A DNA stretch of 64,000 nucleotides from Methylomonas methanica (GTDB taxonomy: Bacteria > Pseudomonadota > Gammaproteobacteria > Methylococcales > Methylomonadaceae), in the NCBI RefSeq assembly GCF_001644035.1, contig NZ_LUUG01000064.1:1-64000 (forward strand). The letters are read 5' to 3'. The stretch's first letter is position 1. Every line of letters starts with the position of its first letter. Position numbers and translations under genes: made by a program. The notes beneath the pieces were generated by a model. The model saw only the letters and a program-made list of their open reading frames with translations, did no database searches and was not told the DNA's origin. Below, one piece after another: positions 63,060-64,000 of the stretch.

Positions 63060-63500
63060 TTAAACGAATAACAGCATGGTCTTGCCGAGTATGCTCAGCA
63101 ACAGAGTCAGCTTAAGAGTAGCGAGTAATTTGGCCGGGCCGGCTTTTTCACACCAGTTTTGCCAGGCGGCTTCGCATGCCTGCAATACCACGAGATATGC
63201 TTTATACGACAAGTGCCAGAGCACGGTGCCGAGCAAGGTCAGACCGGTCCAGAACACGATGAATTCCGCCTGACGCGGCGTTACCCCGAACACATGCTCC
63301 AAAAAATGCTCGAACATCATCTCGACCACCTCGATCACCAGATGCAGGATGTGCCACAGAAAGGGTAGCAAGGTGTCGCCAAATTTATATAAGAATATCA
63401 GGGTCAAGACTGCCATGGCAGGCTTGTTTTCAAACAGCCAGCGCCCGGTGTTCATGATGATTACTCTAAACCAGTGTGCCAATGCGTAGGCTTTTTGCAT
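63060..63500 (-). CDS. Membrane protein of the secretion-like operon
   Basis: A 146-residue protein with about four hydrophobic segments (AMAVLTLIFLYKFGDTLLPF, FIVFWTGLTLLGTVLWHLSY, LLATLKLTLLLSILGKTMLL). An amphipathic His/Glu-rich helix (LWHILHLVIEVVEMMFEHFL) lies between the first two. GGGAGGAG lies just before the ATG at 63500; the in-frame start at 63566 is inferior. It precedes the ABC gene by 21 bp and is probably the first gene of that operon. I do not recognise the family. Confidence 0.65.
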   Translation of the reverse strand: MQKAYALAHWFRVIIMNTGRWLFENKPAMAVLTLIFLYKFGDTLLPFLWHILHLVIEVVEMMFEHFLEHVFGVTPRQAEFIVFWTGLTLLGTVLWHLSYKAYLVVLQACEAAWQNWCEKAGPAKLLATLKLTLLLSILGKTMLLFV

Positions 63501-63534
63501 GGTTCTCCTCCCTTTTAGAGTCTGCCGAAAAAGC

Positions 63535-63561
63535 CCCTTCTCACTGTTGAAGGGAGAAGGG
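63535..63561. terminator. Repeat-type hairpin before ppc
   Basis: CCCTTCTC pairs with GAGAAGGG across an 11-base loop. It is the same family as the repeat at 30103-30191 and could end the leftward ppc transcript. Confidence 0.5.
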
Positions 63562-63651
63562 CGCATTCGTTATACGATGTCTTGGTTACAATACAAATAG
63601 TTTATAAATAAACTAAATTCTCTCCACTGGACAGGCTTTGCTTTTTGAGCC

Positions 63652-64000
63652 TCAACCGGTATTGCGCATACCCGCGGCAATGGCATTAATACTGCGCAAC
63701 AAGGGTTTCATCCATGGGCTTTCGGCGGCATTCTCGGTATTAATCTCCCTCAGCCGCCGGATCAAAAATACTTGCAGGTAATTCAGCGGCCCCAGGTAAG
63801 CGTCGCGGCGTTGCAAGGACGCTGCGAGTGCCGGGTTTTCCGCGAGCAAGCGGTCGGCGTTGGTTATCTCCAAGATCCATTCCACGCAGCGCTGATGCTC
63901 GCCGGCGATCAGGTTGTAAACGCGTTTGCCGGTTTCCGGATCGGCGCACAATTGCGCGTATTCGCGGGCAATGTTCATGTCGGATTTACTCAGCGCCATT
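63652..64000 (-). CDS. ppc: Phosphoenolpyruvate carboxylase, C-terminal part
   Basis: The last 115 residues of PEP carboxylase, which makes oxaloacetate from PEP and bicarbonate. LSKSDMNIAREYAQL, YLGPLNYLQVFLIRRLR and the invariant ending AAGMRNTG are diagnostic; the terminal Gly is needed for activity. The gene continues to the right beyond the window; the Met at the edge is internal, not the start. Confidence 0.93.
   Translation of the reverse strand, partial: MALSKSDMNIAREYAQLCADPETGKRVYNLIAGEHQRCVEWILEITNADRLLAENPALAASLQRRDAYLGPLNYLQVFLIRRLREINTENAAESPWMKPLLRSINAIAAGMRNTG

Noticed and set aside
1-64000. CRISPR array, tRNA, rRNA, prophage or integrase gene
   Set aside because: No regularly spaced direct repeats, no cloverleaf sequences, and no integrase or phage structural genes were seen by eye on either strand.

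Overview
The window looks like chromosomal DNA of a gammaproteobacterium, most likely a methanotroph of the order Methylococcales (Methylomonas-like). That assignment is inferred. It rests on moderate GC content, the Pseudomonas-like order mtnA / mtaD-ubiG-mupP-yciK, three secreted proteins with the VP-L/V-PG-x-x-W/Y type of PEP-CTERM tail, an OprC-type copper receptor, a PEP carboxylase end, and many dispersed palindromic repeats. No methane or methanol oxidation gene lies in the window, so the lifestyle is not proven.

Layout. 1-5 kb: a shortened DUF433 antitoxin-like gene, an Nramp-fold transporter lacking the usual metal motif, a 163-bp MITE-like element with target duplication, an AraC regulator, and two small secreted proteins. 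4.4-7.5 kb: a DUF1289 protein divergent from an OprC/NosA-like TonB receptor, with two Fur-like boxes between them. 7.5-13.6 kb: cysZ and mtnA, divergent from mtaD-ubiG-mupP-yciK-sufT (methionine salvage, ubiquinone synthesis, muropeptide recycling, Fe-S assembly). 13.7-22.8 kb: a diguanylate cyclase behind a sigma-54-like promoter, then the full kdpFABCDE potassium uptake operon with its two-component system. 23-28 kb: two PEP-CTERM proteins, an unlisted 59-aa membrane protein, diverged repeats, a PLP enzyme and a PhyH dioxygenase. 28.5-38.2 kb: a KefB-type antiporter, a DUF2339/DUF3999 membrane pair, a chemoreceptor with a c-heme motif, and an acetylesterase/acyltransferase pair. 38.3-43.5 kb: nadK-recN, then an island of structured repeats enclosing an abortive-infection gene and a broken DUF924 remnant. 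43.7-50.6 kb: a TonB receptor and PepSY reductase-like operon, divergent from an OFA-type MFS transporter with its 42-aa partner, and a beta-helix protein. 50.8-57.6 kb: a GIY-YIG-like protein, an MCP-PilZ fusion, a CBS protein, a Cys/His-rich lipoprotein, and dtd/GGCT/54-aa protein/greB/slyD. 57.7-63.5 kb: a type I secretion-like operon (small membrane protein, ABC, HlyD, TolC) whose ABC ATPase has lost its catalytic motifs. 63.65-64 kb: the C-terminal end of ppc.

Themes. Metal handling recurs: a copper-type receptor, a second TonB/PepSY system, an Nramp-like carrier and a metal-binding lipoprotein. Ion homeostasis (Kdp, KefB-like) and signalling (GGDEF, two chemoreceptors, one reading c-di-GMP through PilZ) are also prominent. 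The best candidates for something undescribed are the hydrolysis-dead ABC exporter operon, the Cys/His lipoprotein, and the structured repeat family around the Abi gene, which shows compensatory base changes.
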